DNA of 64,000 bases from the NCBI GenBank assembly GCA_030734395.1, contig JAUZTG010000041.1, forward strand, positions 620,001 to 684,000, read 5' to 3'. The notes beneath the pieces are model-generated. The model saw only the letters and a program-made list of their open reading frames with translations. It searched no databases and was not told the origin of the DNA. Of the stretch, positions 1 to 12,276 are shown in pieces; positions within the stretch are counted from its first letter, which is position 1, and every line of letters starts with the position of its first letter. The DNA is from Sarocladium kiliense (lineage: Eukaryota > Ascomycota > Sordariomycetes > Hypocreales > Sarocladiaceae). Both the position numbers and the translations under genes were made by a program.

Positions 1-3000
1 ACCAAGATGCGGTCGCTTCGAGTACAGCAGCTACTACTACTACTACCGCCGCCGTTACCTCGAGCCCCGCAACCGACGAGTCCCACCTCCCGCCTTCAAC
101 CTCCAATCCTGACGACGGAACCATGAAAGACACCGCCGGCGCCGCGGCCGGAGTGGATCCCAAGCCTGATGATCAAGACCATCGTCTAGATGCCAATGCT
201 GAAGCTGCCACCACCGCTGCTGTCAAGTCCAAATCCAAGAAAGCCCCTAAGTCCCGGAGAAAAGCCAAAGTCGTCAAGGCTACCCCACCGACCGCTGACA
301 GTGATACTTCCGATTCCTCTACAGATGATTCCGATGACGATTCTAGGGTTGCCGACTCGGATTCAGACACTGACGATACCACAAACTCAGATCCACGCCC
401 AAACACCAAGAAGGCTCTCAGCAAACATGGCCGCAAGGAAAAAAAGAGCAAAAAAGCCGGCAAGAGTAAGAAGCAGTCTGAGAAAGTGAAGAAAAAGAAG
501 TCCAAAGGTCATTCAGTAAGATCTAAAGCTTCGGGCTCCAAGGCAAAGAACATTACCGTCGACGCCGGCTCGGACTCAGACTCAGATTCAGACTACTCCG
601 ACTCTCCCAGCGATTCCGCCTCCTCCTCTTCCTCTTCCTCGAGTTCTCGTGTTGCTGCCAAGAAGGTCAAAAAGAAGCGTAAGAATAAGGTCCAGAAACG
701 CTTCCGTGGATCCGGCGACCTCAACACTGCAGCTCTCATCGACGAGGTTGTCCAAACGGTGCTGGAACGCTTCCTCCAACTGCAAGCTGCCACACAGCCC
801 TCCATACAATATCCTTCCCTTGGCCTCGGTGGACAACCTCAGACGTCTTTCTCAGTGCCCCAGAACACGGTATTTCCTGGCACAACTGCATCATACACTT
901 CCCCGCCCTTCGCTGAAACTAACATTGTCGAGACCCCTCGCGCTTCACTTCTTAATCCCCGACAAGCCCGTGGCCGGAGAGGTGCAGCCTTGCGGGACCT
1001 AGGTTCACAGCCCCCTTCCGAGATCATCGATATCGACGGCCAAGTTAGTGACTCGCTCGCATCAATCAAGGATCAGAAGAAAAACAAGAAGAAGAAGAAG
1101 AAGGGCACCAGAGCCGATTTCAAGCGGGTCGATTGGGTATGGGATAGTTCTCTCTACACATGGAAACTACAAGACTCCACCGAGTCAACCAATGACTCGC
1201 AGTACGAAGAGTACATCTTTCACGTCCGACGCAGCTTCGATATCGAAGGCAGATACCGCTCCACAACTGTCGATATCAAGAGCAAGCTTCTGCGGGAATG
1301 CTTGCAAGACGTGATTGGCGATGTCAAGGGTGTGAGTCTTGTGGACGAATCACCCAAGACGGATCCCAACATGTTGTTTCTGTAAGTCAGGAATTGACTC
1401 ATTGGTGTATGCCTCTATCTCACACATGTTACAGCTATCTAGAAGACCTGCGCGCTCACCGAAAGGAGCTGAAGCGAGCAGAGCCAGCCGGTACAACGAA
1501 GAAGGAACGAAGACGCAATCAACGTCGACTTGACACCAAACGCAAGCAACTCAAAGTCCTCATCGGTTACCTAGACAAGGACTACTCGCGAACCAAGGAG
1601 AGTCTGTACCCGATGCTTGAGAACGGTCTCATCACCTTCGAGCTCATGTGGGCGCTGTGGAAGCCCGGAACCCTGGCGTATACTAGCACGTACGGTTCCA
1701 CGGATGATCCTCGCGTGTTCAAGGTTGAACTTGCGGAACGCCACAAAAGCTTCATGAAGGGTGAGCTATATCATCTCGATGGCAAGTATTTCGAGTTCGA
1801 CGGGAAGAAGTTCGGACAGGGCGCTGTGTCGGACGAGATCCTCGCGTTCCGCGGCGCTCGCAAGATCACAAGCCTTCCGTGCTACCCACTCAAGTACCAC
1901 CCCGAAGAGAAGAAGCTCCGTGAGAGGCTCATTGAGCGAGGCAAGAAATTTGTCTCTCTCAGCGGTGTACACTACAAAAGCTACTCGGGTATGGCATACC
2001 AAAAGTCGAAGAAGTGTGTCATCAAGTTCAACATCCAGCAGAGCCGAGTGATGGTCGACCCTGCTATTTTCCGTCGCATCAACCCGAATTACTACATTTC
2101 TCCGGTCAAAGCACAAGAGGAGTCCTTGATCTTTGGTAGTGGGCTGTCCGACGACGATGATGATTCGGAGCCCTATAATTCGGATTCGTCTGGTGCAGGC
2201 CATGCACGCATGACTAAAGCTATGCAAGCCCGAAAGCTCGCAGCTGCACTCCTCGGGGCTGGCTCAAATAGCACGGGAAGCGACATCAGCCTTGACATTG
2301 ATCCAGCTTCAGCAGGCCAAGGACTTGTGAACGGCAACGGCGCTTATGAGGCCAAGGATACCGATGATGGCAAGCCACTTACTTTCTCAGATGAGGAGTA
2401 TCTAATGGCTTCACCTGTTGTTCTCGGATTTGCTTTCTCAGAGAAACAATGGCTGGAGTTTACGGTGGACAGCATCAAGGAAATTGTCTGGAACGACACT
2501 GCTTGGGACTCGCTAGTCTCGGAGCCGGAGACGAAGGACCTGGTGCAGGCACTTGTCAAGTCGCGCAAATATCATGCCGCTAACACCATCGACGATGTGA
2601 TCCAAGGAAAGGGGAAAGGCCTTGTCAGTAAGTCATGCACAGCTCAACTAGCCCCTGGTGCTGAGGAAAATTGTATCACTGACTTGAAGTTCTACAGCCG
2701 TACTTCACGGTCCTCCTGGCACCGGGAAGACGCTCACGGCAGAGGGCATTAGCGAACTTCTTAAATGTCCTTTGTACATGGCTTCTGCTGGAGAGCTGGG
2801 AACGGACTCTCGTTTCCTGGAAGCAGAACTGCAGAAGATCCTGGACATATGCCACGCCTGGGGGGCCATCCTGCTGCTCGATGAGGCGGACGTGTTCTTG
2901 GAGAAGCGTAACATGTTAGATATCCACCGCAACGCCCTCGTCAGTATCTTCCTGCGCCAGTTGGAGTACTTCCAGGGCATCCTGTTCTTGACGACGAACA

Positions 3001-3356
3001 GGGTGGAAACGTTCGACGAGGCTTTCCAATCTCGAATCCACATCGCACTCCGCTATGGGGCACTCGAGCCCAAGGCGAAGAAGGCCATCTTCAAGATGTT
3101 CATTGACAAAGTGCGTAACTTCGGCAAGATGAAGGTTGCGAGTTTCTCGGAAGAGGACCTGGACGCGCTTTCACGCAAGGAGCTCAACGGACGAGAGATC
3201 AAGAACGTGGTCAGCTCAGCGCAGGACCTGGCTGTGAACAAGGAAGAGGCATTGAGCATGTCGCATATCAAGCAGGTGCTAGATGTCCATGCCAAGTTCG
3301 GCAGGGATCTGAAGGGCGGAGCAGGATTCGAGGATGCCATGAGAAGTTACTTCTAA
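1..3356 (+). CDS. AAA+ ATPase with N-terminal low-complexity and DUF7025-like region, 5' partial
   Basis: Three exons: up to 1381, 1435-2627 and 2698-3356. Introns at 1382-1434 and 2628-2697 have GTAAGT donors and ACAG acceptors, and splicing restores one frame. The first ATG in view is at 123, but the same frame is open without a stop back to base 3 (Ala/Thr/Ser/Pro-rich), so the true start may lie upstream of the window. From 123 the protein would be 1,036 residues. The first ~250 residues are Lys-rich basic blocks alternating with Asp/Ser acidic runs, suggesting a nuclear or nucleolar protein. The middle resembles the DUF7025 region found before the ATPase in a large fungal family. The C-terminal third is the ATPase: Walker A GPPGTGKT just after the second intron, Walker B ILLLDEADVFLE, and a sensor region FLTTNRVETFDEAF with an arginine in the following SRIH. 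Substrate is unknown for this family. The ATPase assignment is firm; the biological role is not. Confidence 0.9.
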
Positions 3357-6300
3357 GGCGGCTTAGAGGGTGAAAGACCGGTGCGGCCCGCATGGTATGC
3401 TTTAGCTACAGAGACGAAAGGCAGAATCTTGCGTACAGAAGGGAGGTGCCATGGAGAGTGCAAATTGGAAGGGGTTTGGATGGGGGCTTGCCGGTGTTGT
3501 AGGACCATATGAACATGCGTCTAGGAGATGAGCAAAGAATTGAAATGACTACGATATCAGAGGATGACGCCTACCGCAGTACAGAGCACGCGCGTTCTCG
3601 TGGCGGAGTGCATTGCGTACGCCTGATTTCCATTCAGGGTTGGCTAAATTCAGGTGAGGATGCAGATCAAGTCCAAGCTGCCCACTTCGTATTCCCACAA
3701 CAAGCAATGCATGCCCCTGGTTCCTTACGGCCAGTAACGTGGATCAGTGGCAAGGACGAGGATGATGTTTCTATCTTTGGTGAAGCATTGCAAGGGATCA
3801 GTGAGATCGATAGACGGCCGATGGGGTGAAATAGTTTAGTCTGCCCTGGAGTTCAGAGTGGGTTATTTGGCCGTTGACGATGTTCTAGGTCTCCCATTGT
3901 CCACCACGTTCGAAGGGGGTCGGCTGGTCGGCAAGGGTGCCCTTTTGCAGGGGTCTGGTGGCATTGGGGGCCAGACGGACGGGAATAGACGCGCTGACAA
4001 TGCAAACCATGTTCTAACCGTCTTCCAAATTTTCTCTTGTGCAAATAATGAAGGGGGTTGGATTCAGAGTGGAGAGGAATGGTATGATGGCAGTGCATGT
4101 TGGGGAATGCGTTGAGGAGGCTGAGGTTGTTGGAGGTTGAGACATTGCATTCCGATAGGGTCTTTGTTATTTTGGGCTGTCTGTGGGGAGGTGGTTCTGC
4201 GTTGCTTGGGCAAACGGAGCACTGACGATGTTTGCTGTTGCAGCATTACGCAGACTGTCTTTACTAGAAGGGTATCATAGAAAGAAAGAAGAAGAAAAGA
4301 CAAGTACTGATTCATATGTCTTGTTTGGGAAAGGCTGGGCGATGGGTTTGGACGTTGGGATTCATAGGTAGTGCTGGGGTTGTCGGATGGCGGCATAAGC
4401 GCCGAGGCTGGGCGGGAGGTATACGACAGGTGAGAAGCCGAGAATGAGGACGAAAGAGTTAGAAGTTGACTATGAGGCTGAAATAGATGACTGTTAGACG
4501 ATACACGACGTTAGGAAGCATAGGTGTTTTGAAGGCGGAGGCTGTTGGTTGTGGAAATCGCTGGACAGGGAGGAGATGGCACTATCACGGTGAGCAGGGA
4601 AGGCTGGGCTGTGCAACTTGAGAATAGCGTGCGAAGTGGTGACAACATGAGGTATCTCCCAAGTACCGAAATTGGGATGCTGATAAGGTACTGATTGGGG
4701 TTTATGATTGGTGCAATGGCCGAGAATAGCGGGGCTCATTTCGTTCATTTCGGGCCAGTAGGGTTGGATGCGGCAGGAGCAGAAGGAATAGGCAGGACTG
4801 GGAAGGAGCACCAGGCAGTAAATTGCCCTGAAGAAAAGCAGGAGAGAGCCTGAAGTCACCCTCGAGTCCCCCAAGTCGAGGCCCAGATTCCCTTCAGCTT
4901 TCCGTGTGTGCGGCAGTCCAGTCCCTTTCATGCTTTGTGCCCTTTGTCTCGCTTTGTTTGATCAAAGGCCCCCGTCACAGTCACATTCACAATCGCAACC
5001 CATCCTTGCTGGCACCTCATGTTGTTCATTCCAGACTCTGGCAGGGAAAACAACAACCACCTTGCTAGCCAGACGCCATGACACGACACAGCACAGCTGA
5101 TCAACCAGCATGACATGGCAGTGATGCCATCAAAAAAAGACGAGTGCATGAATCACAGGGCTCCACGACACGCACAACCCAGCCTCTGCTGCTGCTTTCG
5201 GCCATGGGACAAGGACAGGGATGTCGTCTTCCATCCCATCGGCCAGCACTGCGCGCGATGCCTCTGCCCGTAGCTACGTGGTCGATGTCTTCCTGGTCTG
5301 CCCGATCCCGTAGCAAAGAAAAGAGAAAATCTCTCACCGACAGTTCCTCTTTTTCCTCACACTTCTGCAGGTCCATGATTCACGGAATCCATAGTTTCCA
5401 GCCAAGCACGAGACAGAAAACTCATCCGCAATGGAATACCGACGAGAAGTAGACAAGTACTACTGTACAAGAAAACTTGGCTCCGAAACAGTTGTGGGCC
5501 GCTGGACCCAAAGCTTGTCGCCCCCGGGACGCGTGTCGATCCAGCCGACTTGGACCTGTTGCCAGTGGAAGTTGGAACCCATGTGGGCTCTATAGTGTGC
5601 GCGATGCGATCCAGGCACCTGACCAATCAGACTGCGTCTGTGCCTGGATCCGTTGCTGCGTTCCTGATCGTGGATGCGCTGGGATGGTGTGGATGGGTGG
5701 GTTTTTGGGTCCAAGGCACAACGAGGACACAGCGCACTGGTGTACGTGCATGAGTTTGCGCAGGACGGTGACATAGAGGGAAGAAGCAAACTGGTTCCTG
5801 GATATCCCGGGCACTACTCACCGCGGCAGAATCAACGGCAGCAAAGCAATGAATGGTCTGTGTCCTGGCTCTTGTGGATGGCATCCATCTGTCTAGTCGG
5901 TCTGGGGCCGGCTTGTGTTGGCTTGTCCACCAGCCCACAGACCAGACCCATGTCACCATCTCGGCCGTGGCCACGCACAGAGACACCACACACACACGCC
6001 CACAGACCTGAGGGAGAGAGGAGCCGCCCACCCCTGGCCCCCGACTTAATAAACCTCATCTCCCTCCACTCCTTTCGTCTCCCTGCCTCCTTCACGCACG
6101 CTTCTTTCGTCGCAAACAAGTCACTCCTTTGACCCTCAATCAATAGCCTCTCTCCAGTAGAAAGGCATCACATTCCTTTGACAAAAGAAACAATAAACGC
6201 TGCGCTGTGCGATCCTTATCGTTCCGTCACCATCCAACCGACTCTCATTTATCTCGGCTACCGATCAACCTGATCCAACTACGAACATTCAATCAAATCA

Positions 6301-6394
6301 ATCCCCGTATTCTGGCAAATACCTCAACGCGCGCGAAGCAAGTCTTCCCCAACAGTAACTACCTCGAAAAATACGCGACGACATCATCTTCACA
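3357..6394. other. Intergenic region without a supported gene
   Basis: About 3 kb between the AAA+ ATPase and the Asp f 4-like gene. Open frames exist in several phases but overlap one another, lack recognisable domains and have no matching splice sites. The last ~350 bases are pyrimidine-rich and probably belong to the promoter and 5' leader of the downstream secreted-protein gene. Confidence 0.6.
6040..6394 (+). promoter_or_regulatory. Pyrimidine-rich promoter/leader of the Asp f 4-like gene
   Basis: The stretch starts with an AT-rich TATA-like segment (CTTAATAAAC near 6045) followed by CT-rich tracts (CTCCCTCCACTCC, CTCTCTCCAG). Such CT-rich blocks are common upstream of strongly expressed genes of filamentous fungi. 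The start ATG at 6395 has the good context TTCACAATG. The transcription start is not known, so this is inference from composition and position. Confidence 0.35.
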
Positions 6395-7300
6395 ATGAAG
6401 TTCACCACTACCGCTGTCCTCTTGGCCGCCGCCCTTGGCGCGTCCGCTCACCCCAGCGGCCATGCTCACAAGCACGCCCACCGTTCCCTCGAGGCTCGGA
6501 ACGACTTCGTCATGAACAAGAAGCCTCTTCCCCCGGCTCCTACCACCACCGAGCAGCCTGCTCCTGCTGCTACCACTGAGGCTCCTGCCACCACCTCCAA
6601 GAAGACCAAGAAGCCCAGCAACAAGGGCAAGACTGGCAGCGGCACTGCCAAGCCGTTCTGCGGTGGCCAGACTTACACCAAGTCCTACTCCAACAAGAAG
6701 CGCGCTACCATCGCCGACATCTTCTACAAGGGCAACATCGGCACTGCTGACGACTACGGCTGCAACCTCATGATGGTCGACGCAGATGTCGCCGATCAGT
6801 ACGACCACCTCACCACCTTCACCAATGCCGGCGACAGCACCCAGGAGTGCGCCTGCTTCAACAAGATTGGACCGGTTGGCGGAGAGGTCAACGGCTTCTT
6901 CAACGGCAAGGAGGCTCTCAAGTTCAAGATTGGCCCTGGTGAGAAGAAGTACCTTGTCGCCGATGACAACACCCAGGGTGGCTGCTCTTGCGGTGCCGGC
7001 TCCGTCGCTCTCACCACCTGGGGCGAGTTTGCCGACACATGGCTCGAGTTCGACTTCAACAGCGATATCAACGATGGCTGGTCTGGTGCTGACGCATCCT
7101 GCCTCGTCGCTGCTGCTGAGGGCATGACCATCCAGGGTATGAACGTCTGCGGCCACGACACCTGCTCCACCATCAACCCCGGTGGCACTGGTACCAACGC
7201 CTACCTTGGCGGTATGGAGGCCGAGGACGGTGTTGGTCTTAACATCGCTCCCGGCAAGGTCCGCCTCGAGGTCACCCTCGCCTACTCTGGCAAGAACTAA
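6395..7300 (+). CDS. Secreted Asp f 4-like protein
   Basis: Single-exon protein of 301 residues. Residues 1-18 form a typical signal peptide ending in GASA. A His-rich stretch and a Thr/Pro/Ala/Lys-rich linker (about residues 38-75) follow, then a conserved C-terminal domain. That domain matches the fungal Asp f 4 family by recall: YKGNIGTADDYGCN, KFKIGPGEKKYLVADD, TWGEFADTW followed by EFDFNSD, MTIQGMNVCG, and the ending GKVRLEVTLAY. Cysteines are frequent, fitting an extracellular disulfide-bonded protein. The codons strongly favour C in the third position, which suggests high expression. The biochemical role of the family is unknown; Asp f 4 itself is known as an Aspergillus allergen, which says nothing about allergenicity here. 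Confidence 0.85.
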   Translation: MKFTTTAVLLAAALGASAHPSGHAHKHAHRSLEARNDFVMNKKPLPPAPTTTEQPAPAATTEAPATTSKKTKKPSNKGKTGSGTAKPFCGGQTYTKSYSNKKRATIADIFYKGNIGTADDYGCNLMMVDADVADQYDHLTTFTNAGDSTQECACFNKIGPVGGEVNGFFNGKEALKFKIGPGEKKYLVADDNTQGGCSCGAGSVALTTWGEFADTWLEFDFNSDINDGWSGADASCLVAAAEGMTIQGMNVCGHDTCSTINPGGTGTNAYLGGMEAEDGVGLNIAPGKVRLEVTLAYSGKN

Positions 7301-9597
7301 GGCAACAAAAAGCCTTGTTCGTCGGTGGTACGTCTTTGGTGTTTCTCTCTTCCGGTCAGCACATGGAGTATAAACAGGGGGCTTGCTTGAAAGGGTGAGG
7401 GGGGGGTTCTCGTTTCTGGATATCCACCTCCTCTCATCCTTACCCCCAGGGTTACGGATCGCAGTTTCTTTGCTTGTGTCTTTTACTTTTCTTCACTTGG
7501 ACAAGGCGTGGTGGGACTTTTCCTCGCCGCTTCATGTTCTTGTGGCTCTTCTTCCCCTCTGTACGCTTCACCTCTCACGAGGGGCTAGGTGACCTCGGTC
7601 TCCTTCATCACGCCTTTTGGATGAGATTGGGTCACTCTGGTCAGGGTATAGTGGGCTGTCTCTTACGAGACACTTTCTGAACATATTGCTATTATTTAGT
7701 TGTGATGATGTATACATCTTTGGACTTCAATTCACTCCTTCCATCTGAACCTTGACCGTTGCACTGCAGTGACATGTGATACACAAACATGCAATTGATT
7801 GATGAATACAGATTATCGTCCTTTGATGTCTTTGACGCTGTCAAAGATCAACGCCGCAGTGTCTCAATCCTTTGAAGCCATGACTGCGTCCAAGCTCTCT
7901 GGGCAACTGACACTGACACTGACAGCCGGAATGATCAGCACACGCTTACCCACAGACCAGGAGAAGATCATCGTGTTCAAAGCCGGAGCACAAGTCACAA
8001 GCGACGGGCGATCGCCCACACAAAGATTTTCCGAGTTTTTCGGTCCTCGGCCGGATCTGCAGTTGTCTTCACTGCAACGTTCCTCCATTTTTTCTTTAGC
8101 AGAATTATAGAGCTCTCGATTCGTGAGTGGTTACTGCTGCACGTTCGGTGGACTGGTGGTGGTAACTTGCACGTGAAGACTCTTAACTTTTCGTGTGGGC
8201 TGAAATGGTGTGAGGCACTTTTTTTTCTTTCCGATGGTTCGGACTACATGGTCAGCCTATCGGGTCTTGAGGGCGAAGGGGAGGTGCATGAACCCCATCG
8301 AGGCACGTTTTCGGAGGATTGATGATCGGTGGTGGTCACTATTCGATGACTCTTCTTATCTCCACGTAGTGGGCGCGAATGAGGAGGAGGTTAGTGGAGA
8401 TGTTGGACACGCAGGAAGGAGGTCCCAGTGAGTTGGGCGTTCCGTGGTCTTGGGTGATGTAGCGAGTCATGGGAAGGGTTGTGGGTGAGGAAGTGGAAGT
8501 GAAGAAGTGCTTGCATGTGGTGGAGCGCCGGACTGGAGACAGACTTGGAGCTGGGAGCCGAGTGTGCGCGGTTTACCCTGCACTAGAGACGAGAGGAAGG
8601 CTTGGTATTCGTTCACTGATGGACGGTGCGTGCGTAGTGGTTGATAGTACTGGTGTGGCGGCTTTGTATGTGGATTGTAGAAGGATTTAGGCATTCAGAT
8701 AGGCTCGGTCGAAGTGCAAGGTACCCGCTCACTTGGCCTCTTGGTGTGTCGTGCTGTGGCGTTTTGGTTTTCGCGTGGGAGCGAGTTACGCTAGTGGGCG
8801 AGGTAGACTGGGAATGGCAGGTTGTGCGACGGGATAGAGTTCATGTTTTTGTGGATTGGTGGAAGGTGAGTTGATTGGCCTTGCAAAGAGGACGGAGAGA
8901 AGAATTTAGAAAAGGACGGAGAAGACAATTGATCATGTCAGGTGTGCTTGTGTGGTCTATCTGGAGGAATGGAAGGGACAAGGGTATAGGGTAGGACCCA
9001 GGACAGGGCTCAGTATGACGTTTTAATTGGCAACAAAGTTGGTTCTTCTACCTATGGAACAAAGACAACCAAGATCGTAGGTCTTTTCAACGTATTAGAG
9101 AACGGGGAATGATTCCCCAACAAAAATCGCAATCTCTAGGTTCGTCTGAGAGGAGATCTTAGGATTTTGTTGTGTGACTGATGTGTTGTCGGGTTGAGTT
9201 CACAGTCCAGCGCCGGGCGTTGATTCACGAAGTCAACAACTGACAGAGGTATAATTCGATTCTGTAAGCCAACGAACGAAACTTTCCATCCTACGCCACA
9301 GCTTGCACTTACTTGAGTAAGACTTATGCTTCCGTTATAGTAGCGAATTTGATTGTATCCATGACCCGGGGACATAAGATTTACATCCATTGTCTGCATT
9401 TTGTTCCTTCCCAAGTTGAAGCAGCTGTTTCCATGGAGGTCCAGGGTAGCGAGTGGGCGTTAACGACCAGCCTTCAGTTCAAACTTTACGTTGAGGTCGC
9501 ATTGTATTTGTTGACAAGCTCCAGCCTTGGTGCAGGCTGCTACATATGCGTTCTCATACCAACCCGGTAGAAGAGCCCCTACCACTCCTCAGTTACC
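7301..9597. other. Intergenic region without a supported gene
   Basis: About 2.3 kb between the Asp f 4-like gene and the next open frame. The first part is probably the 3' untranslated region of the secreted-protein gene. The short open frames have no domains, no consistent splice signals and no low-complexity composition typical of fungal proteins. I see no RNA gene or repeat. Confidence 0.6.
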
Positions 9598-11079
9598 ATG
9601 GGTACAGGCTCAGGCTACCATGATGCCTCAACAATCGCGAACGCCGAGGCATGCCTCGCAGATATGAACAAGCTGCTGCTTGCCTGCCAGGATGACTTCC
9701 GCCGTCGCCCGCACCAGTACATGGCCCTGCCACAGGCTATAAAAAAGCTCCAACGAGCTATGGGACACCCAGATCCCGATATCATCCAGGAGAACATCGA
9801 ACGCTGGCGGGTTCTCAAGCGTTGCAAAGCACTCGTCACCATGGACCAAACGTTCCCATCAGCCCTTCAGTCTGAACACAAAGAAGCGGCAAAGAAAGAA
9901 GTGCAATCACTAGCTGGATCTACAGTGTCTAGCCATAGAAAAGATCAGACTTGGAGAGATACACGTCAGAGAGCGATTTACCAAGTCTTGAGGAAGAACG
10001 CCCGTGCTATGGTTGACGTCGTGGACGATGGCTACGAATGGTTGCTGGTCCGCCTCCTGCAGCCCAAGCGCCTGGCGATGCAAATGACAGAGAGCGGATG
10101 GGCTTGGGGTTGCTACGAAAAGGGAGACACGGTCCCTGCTGAAGAGCGGGAGGACGTGTCGTTGACGAAGAGGTTGAAGTTGCTCGTTGCCGCGGCAAAG
10201 ATGAATCCGCACGAGTACTGCGTTCCGCGTATACGGCTTGTTCTCCCTTTGATTGGACGGGACAATGCTGACTTTGACATCTTCTTCGACCAGCTTTCGG
10301 CCATGGATTCTGATGTGAAAATCATCATCGAGGACAAGAATAGCCCCTTCCTTACCGTCTCTCCCCCGGTGGACTTCGTGTCAAACCTCATGGGCGATCC
10401 GCTTGCGAACCTGACATCTACGATTATTCTTGAACATACTACTCTCGTCGATATGATCTCTGATCTCACACATTGCCGTCTCGAGCCACAACCCTGGCAA
10501 GTTCCTTCAACACGTGCTCAGATCGAAGAGGAGAATAGTTATGAAGGCGGGTGGATGGCTAAGTGGCTCTATCCAGTGCTCTCTGGACGGAAGCTTGTTG
10601 TTACACAGGCTACTGTCGAGCATCTATATGGGGTTCTGGAGACCGTGGGGACGGCGACGGAGCGGGAACGGGCTCGCTTGTTCGTACCAAAACCCGGAAG
10701 GGAGCCTAAAATCCCGGACGAGGAGGCGCGCTCGAGATTTCAAGCGCTTTCTGTCCATGCACTCCCGGACGACGTCCAGATTCCCGTGGAAGTCGACATC
10801 AAACCCTGGACATCTCTCGATGTGATTGCCGAAGAAGTGGAAGCCGGACGGATACACGCAGATGCCGCCCGATGGTCCAGCTCCGAACTATTCCCTGCCT
10901 ATCGACTGTCAACTATTTTACGCGGATGGGCCTTGCAGAATACAACAGTAACTTCCAATAAGGATATCAAGGGCCAAGTGCGCAAAGCCCTCCCCAAAGC
11001 AATTCGTGGCCCGACTATTTACACCCTCCAAGTAGCGCGGTTAATGCTTTCCTCGCATGCTACACCGAGACCCGCATAG
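9598..11079 (+). CDS. Unrecognised single-exon protein of 493 residues
   Basis: The frame opens with ATG at 9598 (context TTACCATGG) and runs uninterrupted to a TAG at 11079. The protein is soluble-looking, with no signal peptide or membrane segment. It is mostly amphipathic and probably helical at the N-terminus, with a charged Arg/Lys/Glu stretch around residues 85-125. I do not recognise a domain. The length, balanced composition and lack of long competing frames support a real gene. It stands alone between two gene-poor gaps, so the context gives no hint of function. Confidence 0.65.
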   Translation: MGTGSGYHDASTIANAEACLADMNKLLLACQDDFRRRPHQYMALPQAIKKLQRAMGHPDPDIIQENIERWRVLKRCKALVTMDQTFPSALQSEHKEAAKKEVQSLAGSTVSSHRKDQTWRDTRQRAIYQVLRKNARAMVDVVDDGYEWLLVRLLQPKRLAMQMTESGWAWGCYEKGDTVPAEEREDVSLTKRLKLLVAAAKMNPHEYCVPRIRLVLPLIGRDNADFDIFFDQLSAMDSDVKIIIEDKNSPFLTVSPPVDFVSNLMGDPLANLTSTIILEHTTLVDMISDLTHCRLEPQPWQVPSTRAQIEEENSYEGGWMAKWLYPVLSGRKLVVTQATVEHLYGVLETVGTATERERARLFVPKPGREPKIPDEEARSRFQALSVHALPDDVQIPVEVDIKPWTSLDVIAEEVEAGRIHADAARWSSSELFPAYRLSTILRGWALQNTTVTSNKDIKGQVRKALPKAIRGPTIYTLQVARLMLSSHATPRPA

Positions 11080-11434
11080 GCCTTGTTTATGGGCCTATTA
11101 CCTATATGAGAGAACTATACATCTATATGCTGCTTCATATCTGTCATAGTCAAAAACTACTGCCCCGGACTTCGGGCTTATATATCAATGGCCTGAGAAA
11201 CGATTAGATAATGGAAGTATCGCACAGCCATGTCACTAACAGCCTTGAGCTCAATACGACAAGGCGACATCACTATACCTCATAGATGACCCAGGGATTT
11301 GCTCTGTGGCTGACGATATCCTATGACTTCCCTAGTTGGTGATCCAATGTCCCGTTTTATGGCCAGTGTCAAGTCTTTTGGCTGTGGCGCATTGAGATAG
11401 GGACCGGGGAGCCCCATTTCGCTCAACGAAAGGA

Positions 11435-11461
11435 GATCGATGATTGATTGAATCATCGATC
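11435..11461. repeat. Perfect 11-bp inverted repeat with 5-nt loop
   Basis: The sequence GATCGATGATT, the loop GATTG and its exact complement AATCATCGATC form a perfect hairpin arm pair. It is AT-balanced, not followed by a T-run on the + strand, and lies about 140 bp upstream of the tRNA-like locus. A role as a regulator-binding palindrome is possible but unproven. Confidence 0.6.
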
Positions 11462-11598
11462 ATATAAGTCAAAGCCTAGGCGGACCACTTACAAACATAA
11501 CCACCTTGCCTTTCACTATTCATTCGACTTTTAGTGTATACTCCTGACCATTCTCCACCATGCCCTCTATGGGATTGGAAAGCAAGGTCTTGTATCAT

Positions 11599-11670
11599 GG
11601 CTTCGCGCCCCAACGGCAAGGCGCTTGACTACGAATCTAGAGATTGCGAGTTCCATCCTCGTCGAAGTCA
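11599..11670 (+). tRNA. tRNA-Arg(ACG)-like gene, probably degenerate
   Basis: The 72 bases fold like a tRNA. The acceptor stem GGCTTCG pairs with CGAAGTC (one G-U). The anticodon arm CTTGA / loop CTACGAA / TCTAG has anticodon ACG at 11631-11633 and one T-T mismatch. The variable loop is AGATT. The T arm GCGAG / TTCCATC / CTCGT is fully paired. Weak points: only one base separates the acceptor and D stems, so a conserved U8-R9 base is missing from the A box. The T loop reads TTCCATC where the near-invariant form is TTCGATC, so the B box is damaged too. The stems support tRNA ancestry; the promoter-box damage suggests a relic rather than an active gene. No intron is needed for the fold. Confidence 0.5.
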
Positions 11671-12276
11671 AGGTGATTCAAATTCACAGACAAATCAGAC
11701 TTGTCTAATCCTGATGTAATCTTTTTTTGCTTTATTTCTCTGTAAAGCAGATCGGGAGCCACTGGAGTCCCTCAATTGCCCCCAGAATATCCGTTCGCAA
11801 TGCATTCTAAAAGCACAGGCGTGAGCGGCCTTCCGACAAGATAGCCACCAAGAGAAATGTTATGGAAAGGCCAATCCCTTTCTGCACTTTTTTGGACAGC
11901 AATACTGTTTGTTCTATATCACATTGGACAGAATCATGTAGTTCTGAGCCTGGATTCACGCAAGACCAGGAAGTTCGCCACACATAAGTCGATCCAGATT
12001 GATATGTATAAGTTCTCAAGATTGTATCTACCTGCAACAAACCAGACATGCTCGGTCTGCCTGCCCCTTTTTAGTATGACGCACAGTCGCGCCTATGAAG
12101 AATTTTATCAAACTGCCACCCTGTTCATTCTAGCCGTACGGCTAAAGGATATCACTTGCGCTAAAACCCCTCGTCTATGTCAATCTACATTCCGCGGTAT
12201 CGTCGTCGTATCGTCGTAGCCACATTTAAGCTCCCCGCTTTTAAGCTTTCTCTGCTGTCAAACAGAAGTGGATCGC
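11671..12276. other. Intergenic region, nothing supported
   Basis: About 600 bases between the tRNA-like locus and the end of the karyopherin gene. It is moderately AT-rich, with only short open frames lacking coding character. Confidence 0.5.

Noticed and set aside
6359..7156. Minus-strand 265-codon frame opposite the Asp f 4-like gene
   Set aside because: It is antisense to a codon-biased secreted-protein gene, and its Gly/Val/Leu-rich residues are the usual shadow of that bias.
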